64,000 nucleotides of DNA from JAJEEA01 sp965221305 (GCA_965221305.1 OZ244881.1:2852001-2916000), one strand, 5' to 3'; shown: positions 27,022 to 36,420, numbered from the stretch's first letter. A program made the numbers and translations. The notes: a model not told the origin generated them from the letters alone.

Positions 27022-29481
27022 TCACTGAACGGTGCCGTGGACGCCGGGCGCGTCGCCATCCGAGCTCGGCCCCGCGGCCCTGGCGGCCGGCGGCTGGAGG
27101 ACCAGATCGAGCACCTCTTCGATGGTGGACACGAGGTGGATGGTCATGTCGCGGCGAAGGTCGGCGCTCAGGTCCTCGTTGACGTTCTTCTCGTTCCGCC
27201 TGGGCAGGAGCACCTCGGTCACCCCGTGGCGGCGGGCGGCCAGCACCTTCTCCTTGATGCCGCCGACGGGCAGGACGCGGCCCGACAGCGTGATCTCGCC
27301 GGTCATCGCGATGTCGCCGCGCACCGGACGGCCCGTCAGTTCGGACGCGACCGCCGCCGCCATCGTCACCCCCGCCGACGGCCCGTCCTTGGGGATCGCG
27401 CCGGACGGGACGTGGAGATGGATCTCGGCGTCCTGGTAGAAGGCGGCGTCGACGCCGTAGGCGGCGGTCTGGCCGCGGAACCACGAGAGGGCGGCGCGGG
27501 CCGATTCCTTCATGACGTCGCCGAGGTGCCCGGTCAGGGTCAGGCTCCCCTTGCCAGGCATGCGGGTCGCCTCGACGAACAGCACATCGCCGCCGGCCGG
27601 TGTCCACGCGAGCCCGAGGGCGACGCCGGGGTTCCGGGTGCGCTCCGCCACCTCCTCGTCCTCGAAACGCGGCGCCCCGAGCATGTCGCCGACGGTGTCG
27701 GGGGTAATCGCGACCGGCTCGTCCTTCCCCTCGGCGTGCCGGCGCGCCACCTTGCGGCACAGCGCGCCGATCTCGCGCTCGAGGTTGCGCACCCCCGCCT
27801 CGCGGGTGTAGCCGTGAACGACGGCCCGCAGCGCCTCGTCCGAGAACGCGATCTGCTCCCCCGTCAGGCCGTGGTTCTCGACCTGCCGCCCGACGAGATG
27901 CTCCTTCGCGATCTGCAGCTTCTCGTCCTCGGTATAGCCCGGCAGCTCGAGCACCTCCATGCGGTCGCGCAGGGGCGGGGCGATGGGGTCGAGCACGTTG
28001 GCGGTGGTGATGAACAACACCTCGGAGAGGTCGAACGGAACGTCGAGATAATGGTCTCGGAACGTGTTGTTCTGCTCGGGATCGAGCACTTCGAGGAGGG
28101 CCGAGGAGGGGTCGCCGCGGAAGTCCGCCCCCAGCTTGTCGATCTCGTCGAGGATGAAGACGGGGTTCTTCGACTCGGCGCGTCGCAGCCCCTGGATGAC
28201 CTGCCCCGGCAAGGCCCCGATATACGTGCGCCGGTGCCCCCGTATCTCCGCCTCGTCGCGCATCCCCCCGAGCGAGACGCGGACGAACTTGCGGTCGAGC
28301 GAGCGGGCGATCGATTTCGCGAGCGAGGTCTTGCCGACCCCGGGAGGGCCGACGAAGCAGAGGATGGGCCCCTTCATCTCGGGGTTCAGCTTCCGCACCG
28401 CGAGGTACTCGAGAATGCGGTCCTTCGCCTTGTCGAGCCCGCTGTGGTCATCGTCGAGCACCTGCCGGGTGCGCGGGAGGTCGATGACCTCGTCGGTCCG
28501 GGCGTTCCAGGGCAGGACGACGAGCCAGTCGAGATAGGTGCGCGACACCGTGTACTCGGCCGCCGCCACCGGCATGCGGGACAGTCGGTCGAGCTCGCGC
28601 AGCGCCTCCTTCCGCACCGCCTCGGGCATGCCCGCAGCCTCGATCTTCTCCCGGATCTCCTCGATCTCCTTGGCGTGCTCGTCGCCCTCCCCCAGCTCCT
28701 TCCGGATCGCCTTCATCTGCTCGCGCAGCAGGTACTCGCGCTGGCTCTTGCCGACCTCGGACTGCACCTCGGACTGGATCTTCGAGCCCAGCTCGAGGAC
28801 TTCGAGCTCCTTGATGAGCATGCGGTTCAACTGGTCCATCCGCTCGCGGACGTCGAGGGTGCCGAGCACCTGCTGCCGGACCGACGTCTGGATGGTGGTG
28901 AGACTCGACGCGATGAAGTCGGCGAGCTTGCCGGGGTCGGTGATGTTGCCGGCCAGCGCCTGCAGATCGTCGGAGAGCAGCGGCGACAGGGAGACGACCT
29001 GCTGGAAGTTGCCCTTGACGTTGCGCTGCAGGGCGTCGATGGCGAGGTGATCGGAATCGCGCAGGATCTCCTCGGCCACCCGAACCCGAGCCCGGATGTA
29101 CGGCTTCGTCGACAGCACCTCGTCCAGGTGCAGGCGCGACTGCCCCTGCACGATGAGGCGCAGAGTGCCGTCGGGCAGCTTGAACATCTTGTGGATGTGG
29201 GTCGCGGTCCCGATGGGGTACAGCTCCCCCTGGGTCGGCTCCTCGGTGCCCGGATCGAGCTGGGTGAAGACCCCGACGAGGCGGCTGTCGGCGATGGCCT
29301 CCTCGATCAGCCGCACCGAACTTTCCCGCGCCACCGCCAGGGGCATGAAGGAGTTCGGGAACAGGACCGTGTCGCGCAGGGGCAGCACCGGCAGCTCGGA
29401 CGGTATCGACTCCGGACCGTTTCCGTCCGGAACGCCGCCGTCCGAACCGCCCCCGTCGAGGAGCTCGGGCTCGTCGCTCAT
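27022..29481 (-). CDS. lon: ATP-dependent Lon protease
   Basis: An 819-residue LonA protease that degrades misfolded and regulatory proteins. The N-terminal substrate domain (PVLPLRDTVLFPNSFMPL) is followed by Walker A GPPGVGKT (378-385), Walker B FILDEID, and a serine-lysine proteolytic domain with Ser702 in KDGPSAG and Lys743 in GGIKEK. Length is normal. The start ATG at 29481 has GGGGGA about nine bases upstream. The gene stands alone, with no clp genes beside it. Confidence 0.97.
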   Translation of the reverse strand: MSDEPELLDGGGSDGGVPDGNGPESIPSELPVLPLRDTVLFPNSFMPLAVARESSVRLIEEAIADSRLVGVFTQLDPGTEEPTQGELYPIGTATHIHKMFKLPDGTLRLIVQGQSRLHLDEVLSTKPYIRARVRVAEEILRDSDHLAIDALQRNVKGNFQQVVSLSPLLSDDLQALAGNITDPGKLADFIASSLTTIQTSVRQQVLGTLDVRERMDQLNRMLIKELEVLELGSKIQSEVQSEVGKSQREYLLREQMKAIRKELGEGDEHAKEIEEIREKIEAAGMPEAVRKEALRELDRLSRMPVAAAEYTVSRTYLDWLVVLPWNARTDEVIDLPRTRQVLDDDHSGLDKAKDRILEYLAVRKLNPEMKGPILCFVGPPGVGKTSLAKSIARSLDRKFVRVSLGGMRDEAEIRGHRRTYIGALPGQVIQGLRRAESKNPVFILDEIDKLGADFRGDPSSALLEVLDPEQNNTFRDHYLDVPFDLSEVLFITTANVLDPIAPPLRDRMEVLELPGYTEDEKLQIAKEHLVGRQVENHGLTGEQIAFSDEALRAVVHGYTREAGVRNLEREIGALCRKVARRHAEGKDEPVAITPDTVGDMLGAPRFEDEEVAERTRNPGVALGLAWTPAGGDVLFVEATRMPGKGSLTLTGHLGDVMKESARAALSWFRGQTAAYGVDAAFYQDAEIHLHVPSGAIPKDGPSAGVTMAAAVASELTGRPVRGDIAMTGEITLSGRVLPVGGIKEKVLAARRHGVTEVLLPRRNEKNVNEDLSADLRRDMTIHLVSTIEEVLDLVLQPPAARAAGPSSDGDAPGVHGTVQ

Positions 29482-29645
29482 CGTGTGGTTCCCCCGATCC
29501 GCCGGGCGCGCGCGCCAGCCCCGGCGTTCCGGCGCGCCGAGTTCGCTGAAGGGAGTCTACCAGTCCTCGCGCGGGAGCCGCGCGCTCTCGCGCGAGGACG
29601 CCGGCCCGCGTGGGGCGCGGCCCGGGATCGATCCACGCAAATGGA

Positions 29646-30092
29646 TCAGGCCGACGGCGCGCCGAAGAGCGAACCCGCCTTGCTGCGGAGCTCGATCAGC
29701 CGCTCGCGGTTCAGCTCGAGCTCGTGCACCTCCTCGCAGTCGAGGCAGCGCTCGGCGAACGGCAGCGCCCGCAGGCGCTGTCCGGCAATCTCCTCTCCGC
29801 ACTCGTAGCAGTACCCGTAGGTGCCTTCCTCCAGGCGCCCGAGGGCGGCGTTGATCTTGGTCAGCGTCTCCGTCTTCATCTGCAGCAGCGCGAACTCGAT
29901 GTCCTCCTGGATATCCGCTTCCGGCATGCCGCTCGTGTCGCTGAGGCGGTGCCCGCCCGCCTGCGTCGCATCGGCGCGCACGTCGCGAATCTTGTGCTGC
30001 ACCGCGCCCGCGATCTCGTCGCGCCGTGCTCCGAGCATGCGGCGCAGCTCGTCGAACCGCGCTTCGGCCATGCCCCCTGCATGAGTGTTCAT
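29646..30092 (-). CDS. DksA/TraR-family C4 zinc-finger protein
   Basis: A 148-residue protein with an N-terminal helical coiled coil and a C-terminal C4 zinc finger (C95, C98, C116, C119; CYECGEEI...RCLDCEE). DksA/TraR proteins enter the RNA polymerase secondary channel and modulate transcription, often together with ppGpp; a RelA/SpoT gene lies 2.2 kb away. ATG at 30092 is chosen because GGGAGG lies at a suitable distance upstream; the frame is open further but lacks such a site. The coil tip does not show an obvious DksA DxxDxA motif, so it may be a regulator of a different subtype. Confidence 0.85.
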   Translation of the reverse strand: MNTHAGGMAEARFDELRRMLGARRDEIAGAVQHKIRDVRADATQAGGHRLSDTSGMPEADIQEDIEFALLQMKTETLTKINAALGRLEEGTYGYCYECGEEIAGQRLRALPFAERCLDCEEVHELELNRERLIELRSKAGSLFGAPSA

Positions 30093-30762
30093 CGTATGGC
30101 CCCTCCCAAGACCGGCTGGAGTTGCACCCATCAACCTCACGAACATTAGCTTCACGAATCTCTAGCAAATGCGATGCCAAGATCCCGAAACCCGTACACG
30201 AGCCGTCCGACTCCAAAACGAAGCGACTGTGAGCTGCAATCGCACGGTGAGGGGCGGCCATCCGCCCTGTCGAACTCGGTCCGCCGATTCCAACGGACTG
30301 CCGGCGCGCCGTTCAACGCCGTCCGTATACCCTTTAGACGACGGATCGCCCCGCGCGGTTTCAAACGGGTGGAGAGAATGTCACCGGCCGGGGACACGGG
30401 GCGTCCGCAACGCGAGACGTCCGGAACGGGACGCGCGGTCCGCGCGAGTTTCGGCCCGCCGCCACGGCGGCCAGAGACGGCCAGACGCGGACGCCCGGTC
30501 CGCGCGGGCCGGCCCCGCGCCGGCAGGTGGGGCGAGCCGTCGGGGCGCGGCGACCACTCCGCGTGCGCGGGGGAGTCGGGAATAGTAGAATGCGCCCGGT
30601 GGGCCCGCCGGGCGCGGTGACGGCGCGCCGACGGAAGCCGCGGTTTGCCGGGTCGGCAACCGCCCGCTTCCCGCCCGCGGGGGCCCGGCCGGCGCAACGA
30701 ACCCATGCTGCGGGCCGGCTGGCGCCGACTCGCCGCAGGCGAGGCCGACGGCCCGACGACCC
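30093..30762. other. 670-bp intergenic region between divergent genes
   Basis: The left third is comparatively AT-rich and may carry the dksA-like promoter. At 30586-30591 TAGAAT is a possible -10 for the downstream zinc-finger gene. GACGCGCGGTCCGCGCG and GACGCCCGGTCCGCGCG (about 30430-30515) are GC-rich near-repeats with internal dyads, REP-like. Several reading frames are open here but all are Arg/Pro-rich shadows without supported starts. Confidence 0.5.
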
Positions 30763-31428
30763 ATGAGCGCATCCCTCTGCCCCTTGTGCCGGCGGCGGCG
30801 GGCGCGGCGGACGTGCCCCGCCCTCGATCAGGCGATCTGCACGGTCTGCTGCGCCACGAAACGACAGGCGGAGATCCGCTGCCCCGACGACTGCCGTTAC
30901 CTCGCCTCGGCCCAGAGCCACCCGCCTGCGGTGGTGCAACGCCGCCAGGAGCGCGACGCCCGCTTTCTCCTGCGCGTCGTGGCCGGGCTGCGGCCCGAGC
31001 AGTTCGAGCTGTTCTTCTTCGTGCAGCAATTGCTGCACGGCATCGACCGCGCCGGCGGGCTGATCCTGGACGATCGCGCGGTCCGCGAGAGCGCCGAGGC
31101 CCTCGCCAAGACCTACGACACCGCGAGCAAGGGCATCATCTACGAGCATCAGGCGTCGTCGCCGACGGCCGAGCGCCTGTCGCAGGAGCTGAAGCCGCGG
31201 CTCGACGACCCGCCCACGGCGGGCGGACCCAAGGCCGGCGAACGCGATCTGGCCGAGGTGCTGCGGCGGGTCGAGCAGGCCGCGGCGGGGGCCGAAGCGG
31301 CCCTCGACGGCGGCGGGCGCGCCTATCTCGATCTGGCGGGCCGCCTGGCGAAACCGGCGGCCGGCGTGGCCGGCTCGGGCCGCGGCGAAGAGGCCGGCGA
31401 GGAGGAGCCGCTCGTCATCGTCCCGTGA
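30763..31428 (+). CDS. Cys-rich zinc-ribbon protein of unknown function
   Basis: A 221-residue protein. Eight cysteines cluster in the first 44 residues (C6, C9, C18, C26, C29, C30, C40, C44), suggesting one or two zinc sites, followed by an all-helical region (RRQERDARFLLRVVAGLRPEQFELFFFVQQLLHGI) and an acidic tail. I do not recognise a named domain. Its position before rpmB and the zinc-binding N-terminus are the only hints. The TGA stop is followed three bases later by the left CTAG end of the dispersed element. Confidence 0.6.
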   Translation: MSASLCPLCRRRRARRTCPALDQAICTVCCATKRQAEIRCPDDCRYLASAQSHPPAVVQRRQERDARFLLRVVAGLRPEQFELFFFVQQLLHGIDRAGGLILDDRAVRESAEALAKTYDTASKGIIYEHQASSPTAERLSQELKPRLDDPPTAGGPKAGERDLAEVLRRVEQAAAGAEAALDGGGRAYLDLAGRLAKPAAGVAGSGRGEEAGEEEPLVIVP

Positions 31429-31430
31429 CA

Positions 31431-31540
31431 CTAGGTGGACTGTCCCAGAGCCTTTTTTTGCCCGTCCTGCCTCCGGTTTTTCGCTGGCAAACGCTGCGAA
31501 GACGCCCCGCGACGTGGGCAGCTTCTCGCGAGGACGGTCG
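31431..31540 (+). mobile_element. CTAG-ended MITE-like element, copy 1
   Basis: Begins CTAGGTGGACTGTCCC just after a TGA stop and ends near GGACGGTCGCC. The core TTTTCGCTGGCAAACGCTGC followed by AGACGCCCCGCGAC is shared with 39003-39099 and 52397-52506. It encodes no protein. Confidence 0.75.
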
Positions 31541-31599
31541 CCTTGCGGCGTGTCGAGAGGCCGTCGCGGCGGCAGGTCGGCCCGGGCGGCGAGCCCGTC

Positions 31600-31608
31600 T
31601 GGTATAAT
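31600..31608 (+). promoter_or_regulatory. Extended -10 promoter TGGTATAAT for rpmB
   Basis: A perfect TATAAT (31603-31608) with a TGn extension lies 36 bp before the rpmB ATG; no -35 is evident. Predicted start of transcription is near 31615. The same TGG-TAT pattern precedes lptD at 52571. Confidence 0.65.
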
Positions 31609-31644
31609 TCGGGGTTTCGATTCGGCGAGACAGAGATCGACATC

Positions 31645-31836
31645 ATGGCGAAGCGTTGCGAAATCTGCGGCAAGGGCCCGGCCGTCGGCCGGAACGTCAG
31701 CCACGCGCACAACGTCACGCGGCGGCGGTTCGAGGCCAACATCCAGCGGGTGAGGGCGGTGGTCGGCGGCGGCGTGAAGCGCATTCGCGTCTGCACCCGC
31801 TGCATCCGGTCGAACCGGATCGTCAAGGCGGCGTAG
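31645..31836 (+). CDS. rpmB: 50S ribosomal protein L28
   Basis: A 63-residue L28 of the zinc-binding (C+) type: C5-x2-C8 at the N-terminus and C50-x2-C53 at the C-terminus. GRNVSHAHNVTRRRFEANIQ is the conserved core. ATG at 31645 is fixed by the MAKRCEICGK start typical of the family. ridA follows after 16 bp and is probably cotranscribed from the extended -10 promoter. Confidence 0.97.
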   Translation: MAKRCEICGKGPAVGRNVSHAHNVTRRRFEANIQRVRAVVGGGVKRIRVCTRCIRSNRIVKAA

Positions 31837-31852
31837 CCGGCAGCCGAACACC

Positions 31853-32254
31853 ATGCCGCGTCAGGCCATCCGGACCGACGGCGCGCCGGCCGCCATCGGC
31901 CCCTACTCGCAGGCGGTGCGGGCGGGGTCGCTGCTGTTCGTCTCGGGTCAGATTCCCCTCGACCCCGCCACCGGCGAGGTCATCGAGGGAGACGTCGTCG
32001 CCCAGACCCACCGCGTCATGCAGAGCCTGGGGGCCATCCTCGAGGCGGCGGGGGCGGGGTTCGACGAGGTCGTGCGCACCACCATCTACCTGACCGACCT
32101 GCGCGCCTTCAGCCGGGTCAACGAAGCCTACGGCGGCTACTTCGAAGCCCCCGCACCCGCCCGGGCGACGGTCGAGGTCGCGGCCCTGCCCAAGGGCGTC
32201 GAGGTCGAGGTGGACGCCATCGCGGATCTCGGGCCGCCAACCCACCACGCCTAG
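31853..32254 (+). CDS. ridA: RidA-family enamine/imine deaminase
   Basis: A 133-residue YjgF/RidA protein that hydrolyses reactive 2-aminoacrylate and related enamines. Conserved IGPYSQAV (15-22), FVSGQIPLDP and RATVEV with R104, the catalytic arginine that contacts the carboxylate, are present. It ends one base before the convergent RelA/SpoT stop codon. Confidence 0.94.
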   Translation: MPRQAIRTDGAPAAIGPYSQAVRAGSLLFVSGQIPLDPATGEVIEGDVVAQTHRVMQSLGAILEAAGAGFDEVVRTTIYLTDLRAFSRVNEAYGGYFEAPAPARATVEVAALPKGVEVEVDAIADLGPPTHHA

Positions 32255-32255
32255 C

Positions 32256-34412
32256 CTAGCCCGGGCTCATCACGCGCTCCACCTCGAGCACGCCGGCGAC
32301 GGCGCGGACCACCTTGACGATGCGCTGGAGGTGCTTCAGATCGGCGATCTCGATGGTGACGCTGATGCGTCCGTGGTGATCGCTGCTCGTCGCCTCGATC
32401 TTGAGGACGTTCGTCTTGAGCCCGGCGATCTTCGAGGTGACGTCGGCGAGAATGCCCTGACGGTCCTCGACCTGGATGCCGAGCTGGACCACGAAGCCGT
32501 CCTCGTCGGCCTGCTTGTCCCACACCACGTCGATCCGGCGCTCGGGGTCGTAGAGGAGATTGAGCACGTTGGGGCACCGGGCCGCGTGCACCGAGACGCC
32601 CTTGCCCCGCGTCACGTAGCCGACGATCTTCTCGCCCCGTATCGGGTTGCAGCACCGAGCCCGGAAGACCATGAGGTCGTCGAACCCGCGCACCTTGACC
32701 TTGTCCTCGCTCGGACGCAGCACCCGGCGCACCACGGTGCCGATGGACCGGGCCCCGGACTGCTCCTCGAGGTCCCGGGGGACCAGCTTGTCGAGCACCG
32801 ACCGCGCCGCGACCTTGCCGTAGCCGACGGCCGCGAACAGGTCCTCGCCGCGCGTCACCCCGAACTCCTCGGCCACCCGGCCGACCGACTCCGGCGCGAG
32901 CACCGACCGGGCGTTGAGGTTGAACCGCCTCAGCTCCTTGTCGAAGAGCTTCCGCCCCAGCTCGACCGCGCGCAGCTTCTCCTCGGCGTGGATGAAGTGC
33001 TTGATCTTGTTGCGCGCGCGTGACGTGACGACGAAGTTGAGCCAGTCGCGGCTCGGGGTGTGGCCGGGGGCGGTCACCACCTCGACGATGTCGCCGCTCG
33101 CGAGCCGCGTGCGCACCGGCGCCATGCGGCCGTTCACCCGCGCCCCCACGCACTGGTGGCCGACGTCGGTGTGGACGCTGTAGGCGAAGTCGATGGGGGT
33201 CGCGCCCCGCGGCAGGGCCTTCACCTCGCCCCTGGGGGTGAAGGTGTAGACCTCGTCCGGATAGAGGTTCACTTTCAGGTCGCGGATGAACTCGCCGGGA
33301 TCGCGCGGTTCCTGCTGCACCTCGAGGAGCTGCCGCAGCCAGGCGAAGTGCGCCTCGTCGGGGTCGACCCCGACCCGCCCCTCCTTGTACTTCCAGTGGG
33401 CGGCGATGCCGTTCTCGGCCACCTCGTGCATCTCCTCGGTCCGGATCTGCACCTCGAACGGCACCCCGCCGTCGCTGACCACCGAGGTGTGCAGCGACTG
33501 GTACCGGTTCGCCTGGGGCATCGCGATGAAGTCCTTGAAGCGCCCCGGCACCGGGGACCAGGTCTGGTGGATGACGCCGAGGGCGGCGTAGCAGTCGTGC
33601 ACCGAGGTGGTGACGACCCGGAGCGCGACGAGGTCGTAGACCTGCTCGAGGGGGATGCGCTGCCGCTTGATCTTCTGGTGGATGCCGTAGAGCCGCTTGA
33701 TGCGCGACTCGGTGCGGGCGAACGGGATGCGGGCCTCGGCGAGCGTCCGCTCCAGAGTCTCGCGCAGCCGCTGGACCGTCTTCCGGGTGGCCTTGCGGCG
33801 CCGCTCGACCCAGGCCCGCGTCGTCTCGTAGCTCTTCGGGTGGAGGTGCTTGAAGGCGAGGTCCTCGAGCTCGTCCTTGACCTTCCTCATGCCCAGGCGG
33901 TGGGCGATGGGCGCGTAGATGTCGAGGGTCTCCTGGGCGATGATCAAGCGGCGCGCCTCGGCCAGGTGGTCGAGCGTCCGCATGTTGTGCAGCCGGTCGG
34001 CGAGCTTCACGAGGATGACGCGGATGTCGTCGACCATCGCGAGCAGCATCTTGCGGAAGTTCTCCGCCTGCCGCTCCTCGCTCGTCGAGAAAGAGATCGA
34101 GCTGATCTTGGTGACCCCTTCCACGACGTGGGCGACGTCCGCCCCGAACAGCTCGTGCACGCGCTCGATGGTGGTCAGGGTGTCCTCGACGACATCGTGC
34201 AGCAGCCCCGCCGCGATGGCCACGTCGTCGAGCCGCATGTCGGCGACGAGGGCCGCGACCTCGAGGGGATGCACCACGTAGGGCTCGCCCGACCGCCGCT
34301 TCTGGCCGGCGTGCTCGGCCGCGGAAAAGTCGTAGGCGCGGCGGAGAAGGCCGGCGTCGGCGTTCGGGTTCGAGGCCCGGGCCTTGTCGATCAGGGTGTC
34401 CAAGCTGATCAT
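32256..34412 (-). CDS. Bifunctional (p)ppGpp synthetase/hydrolase, RelA/SpoT family
   Basis: A 718-residue long RSH enzyme of the stringent response. The HD hydrolase domain is complete (H48, H72-D73, E76-D77 in HDVVEDT), so degradation of ppGpp is expected. The synthetase domain follows (RIKRLYGIHQKI; VYDLVALRVV; KDFIAMPQANRYQSLHTSV), then TGS (YTFTPRGEVKALPRGATPIDFAY), the helical/zinc-finger region and a C-terminal ACT domain. ATG at 34412 (MISLDTLIDKA) matches normal N-termini; a longer frame is open upstream. It is the only RSH gene in the window and is consistent with a single bifunctional (Rel-type) enzyme. Confidence 0.93.
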   Translation of the reverse strand: MISLDTLIDKARASNPNADAGLLRRAYDFSAAEHAGQKRRSGEPYVVHPLEVAALVADMRLDDVAIAAGLLHDVVEDTLTTIERVHELFGADVAHVVEGVTKISSISFSTSEERQAENFRKMLLAMVDDIRVILVKLADRLHNMRTLDHLAEARRLIIAQETLDIYAPIAHRLGMRKVKDELEDLAFKHLHPKSYETTRAWVERRRKATRKTVQRLRETLERTLAEARIPFARTESRIKRLYGIHQKIKRQRIPLEQVYDLVALRVVTTSVHDCYAALGVIHQTWSPVPGRFKDFIAMPQANRYQSLHTSVVSDGGVPFEVQIRTEEMHEVAENGIAAHWKYKEGRVGVDPDEAHFAWLRQLLEVQQEPRDPGEFIRDLKVNLYPDEVYTFTPRGEVKALPRGATPIDFAYSVHTDVGHQCVGARVNGRMAPVRTRLASGDIVEVVTAPGHTPSRDWLNFVVTSRARNKIKHFIHAEEKLRAVELGRKLFDKELRRFNLNARSVLAPESVGRVAEEFGVTRGEDLFAAVGYGKVAARSVLDKLVPRDLEEQSGARSIGTVVRRVLRPSEDKVKVRGFDDLMVFRARCCNPIRGEKIVGYVTRGKGVSVHAARCPNVLNLLYDPERRIDVVWDKQADEDGFVVQLGIQVEDRQGILADVTSKIAGLKTNVLKIEATSSDHHGRISVTIEIADLKHLQRIVKVVRAVAGVLEVERVMSPG

Positions 34413-34545
34413 CGGAGCTCTACCGGCGATGTCGAGCAGGATACCGCGGGTCGCCGGGTGGAGAAAACCGTTCCCGCGGGCGCTCGGAGCCGCCGGAGCA
34501 TACACCAGCGGTCGGCCGGGCACCCGGGAACCGGTCCACGCGTCC

Positions 34546-34575
34546 TTGACTTGACGTTTTTCGCTTCACTATACT
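34546..34575 (+). promoter_or_regulatory. Sigma-70-type promoter for the TPR lipoprotein gene
   Basis: TTGACT (34546-34551) and TATACT (34570-34575) are separated by 18 bp. Transcription would start near 34582, leaving a leader of about 170 nt before the ATG at 34751. Confidence 0.7.
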
Positions 34576-34587
34576 GACTTGCCTTTT

Positions 34588-34654
34588 GTGGGCTCGTGGC
34601 CCACGCGGCGCTTTCCGGCCGCTCCCGACCCCCGTCGGGGACCGGCCGGGAGCG
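34588..34654 (+). other. Structured 5' leader of the TPR lipoprotein mRNA
   Basis: Two hairpins can be drawn: GTGGGC/GCCCAC (34588-34593 with 34599-34604) and CGCTCCCG/CGGGAGCG (34620-34627 with 34647-34654) enclosing an inner CCCC/GGGG stem. No known riboswitch class is recognised. Confidence 0.35.
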
Positions 34655-34750
34655 TCTGCGGGAGACAGCCGTTTCAGGACCGGGCCGAAGGGCCGTCATC
34701 CGGCCGACGCAAGGTAGAGGTCACGAACGACGGTGAAAAAGGGGACCGTT

Positions 34751-35698
34751 ATGCAAATCCGATCGCTCGCCATCAGACTCGTTCTCGTAGCCCTCGTGGC
34801 TCTGTCGACGACATCCTGCTACATATTCGACCAGCTCCGGGCGCTGCGCGTCATCAAGGACGCGCACACCCAGTATCAGCGCAGCGACTACGTGCTGGCG
34901 GCCGAGCTGTACGAGGAAGTCCTGGAGAACGACCCCGATCTGGTCGAGGCCTACTTCTACTTGGCCAACAGCTACGACCAGCAGTTCCGGCCGGCCCTGC
35001 GGGGCGAGCCCGAGAACGACGCGATGCTCGATCGGGCCATCGACAACTACATCACGTCGGCCGAGCGCCAGACCTACCTGGAGCTGCAGACGCTGTCGCT
35101 GCAGTGGCTGGTGGAGGCCTACGGCCCCGAGAAGGCGAACGATCCGGCGTCTTCGGAGATAGTGCTGCAGACGATGATCGAAACCGATCCCGAGAACCCG
35201 GACAACTACTACCGCTTGGCCAGACTCTACGAGGACTCGGGACTCTACCCGGAGGCCGAGGAAGTGCTGCTGCAGATCACGGGCTCGCGGCCCGACGACC
35301 CCGCCGCGCAGCTGCAGTTGGCGGGATTCTACAATCGCAACGAACAGTTCGATCAGACGATCGAGGCGCTTCGACGGCGCGCCGAGCTCGAGCCGGACAA
35401 TCCGGAGGCGTACTACACCATCTCGACCTACTACTGGGAGAAGGCGTTCCGCGACTTCACGCTGGACGACGACCAGGAGATGGAGTACGTCATGCTCGGT
35501 TTGGCCGAGACCGACAAGGCGCTGGAGCTGAACCCCGACTACGTCGAGGCCCTGACCTACAAGAACATCCTGCTGCGGATGCAGGCCAACCTGACCGACA
35601 ACGTCAGCGAGCGGAACGATCTGATCGACCTCGCGGACGAGCTGCGTGACCGGGCCGAGGAGCTGCAGAACCTCAGGACCGGCGCCGTCGGCGACTAG
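34751..35698 (+). CDS. TPR-repeat lipoprotein
   Basis: A 315-residue lipoprotein: signal sequence with lipobox LSTTSC (lipidated C23), then about five tetratricopeptide units (YVLAAELYEEVLENDPDLVEAYFYLANSY; NYYRLARLYEDSGLYPEAEEVLLQ; FDQTIEALRRRAELEPDNPEAYYTIS; ETDKALELNPDYVEALTYKNILLRM). It is likely an envelope scaffold protein. AAAGGGGA lies five bases before ATG 34751, which is preferred over an upstream in-frame GTG at 34733. It has its own good promoter and a long structured leader. Confidence 0.85.
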   Translation: MQIRSLAIRLVLVALVALSTTSCYIFDQLRALRVIKDAHTQYQRSDYVLAAELYEEVLENDPDLVEAYFYLANSYDQQFRPALRGEPENDAMLDRAIDNYITSAERQTYLELQTLSLQWLVEAYGPEKANDPASSEIVLQTMIETDPENPDNYYRLARLYEDSGLYPEAEEVLLQITGSRPDDPAAQLQLAGFYNRNEQFDQTIEALRRRAELEPDNPEAYYTISTYYWEKAFRDFTLDDDQEMEYVMLGLAETDKALELNPDYVEALTYKNILLRMQANLTDNVSERNDLIDLADELRDRAEELQNLRTGAVGD

Positions 35699-35929
35699 GG
35701 CGGCCGTCGGCGATTCCGCCTTGCAGACACAACCCTTCGGGCCGGGCCCGGTTTCCTTCGGGAGCCGCGCCCGGCCTTCGTCGTGTACGGCGGGAGGTTG
35801 CGCCCGTTCGCGGGCCCCTCCGGGGCGCCGCGGGCGCCGCCGGCCAGAACGGGGGCCCGTCTTTCCCTGTCCTCGGCGAACCTGGACTCGCCCAACTCGC
35901 GCTTACGGTGTTCTCGACAAGCAGGGCTC
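35699..35929. other. Intergenic spacer with possible terminator-like dyads
   Basis: GGGCCGGGCCCGG and GCGGGCCCCTCCGGGGCGCCGC (about 35738 and 35810) are GC-rich dyads, but neither is followed by a T-run. No gene is supported. Confidence 0.35.
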
Positions 35930-36202
35930 ATGCCAATGTACGACGCCGTCGCCATCATCCGCTCGCTGACCGAAGCGGGCATCAACCGCGACCATGCCGA
36001 CGCCATCGTCAGCGCCGTCCGCGCGGCGGCCGATCAGGGCGACCATCCGACCACGGAACACTTCAATACGACGATCGACGGCCTTCGCGAATACACGGCC
36101 GCGGCCGCCTCGGCGGTCGAGGCTCGAATCTACCGCGCGATGCTCATCCAGACGCTCGCGATCCTCGGAGGCCTCCTAGCCATCCTCGGACTGCTCGGCT
36201 GA
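35930..36202 (+). CDS. Small DUF1640-like coiled-coil protein with C-terminal membrane segment
   Basis: A 90-residue protein. A helical N-terminal part (VAIIRSLTEAGINRDHADAIVSAV) resembles the start of DUF1640/CCDC90-type coiled-coil proteins, and the C-terminus is a hydrophobic anchor (LAILGGLLAILGLLG). The frame is open upstream to 35783, but that part is Arg/Pro-rich and ATG 35930 (or 35936) begins the recognisable sequence. Function unknown. Confidence 0.65.
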   Translation: MPMYDAVAIIRSLTEAGINRDHADAIVSAVRAAADQGDHPTTEHFNTTIDGLREYTAAAASAVEARIYRAMLIQTLAILGGLLAILGLLG

Positions 36203-36352
36203 TCGGCCCCTTCTCCTTGCCCACGGGTCGCCGGTGGGCCCGGCGGGGCGTGCTTGGCAGCGGGTTGACCCGGGTCTTCGGTCGCTCAGGGAGCCGCTGG
36301 CGCGGCAGCGCGACTCCCGTCACGGCGGCGCGGAACCGTCCCTCCCCAAGAC

Positions 36353-36388
36353 GCAAAAAGCGCGGCATGCGCAATGGCATGCCGCGCT
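36353..36388 (-). terminator. Rho-independent terminator of the tonB-exb operon
   Basis: A perfect 12-bp stem (36359-36370 with 36377-36388, AGCGCGGCATGC/GCATGCCGCGCT) with a six-base loop is followed on the minus strand by TTTTTGCG. It lies 32 bp beyond the stop of the last exbD gene. Confidence 0.9.
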
Positions 36389-36420
36389 CTTCGTTGTCCG
36401 ACGACCGATCCGTGGGGCGG

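Noticed and set aside
30169..30620. Open frames in the dksA-like to zinc-ribbon spacer
   Set aside because: Overlapping Arg/Pro-rich frames in several phases with no ribosome site or domain; typical of GC-rich noncoding DNA.
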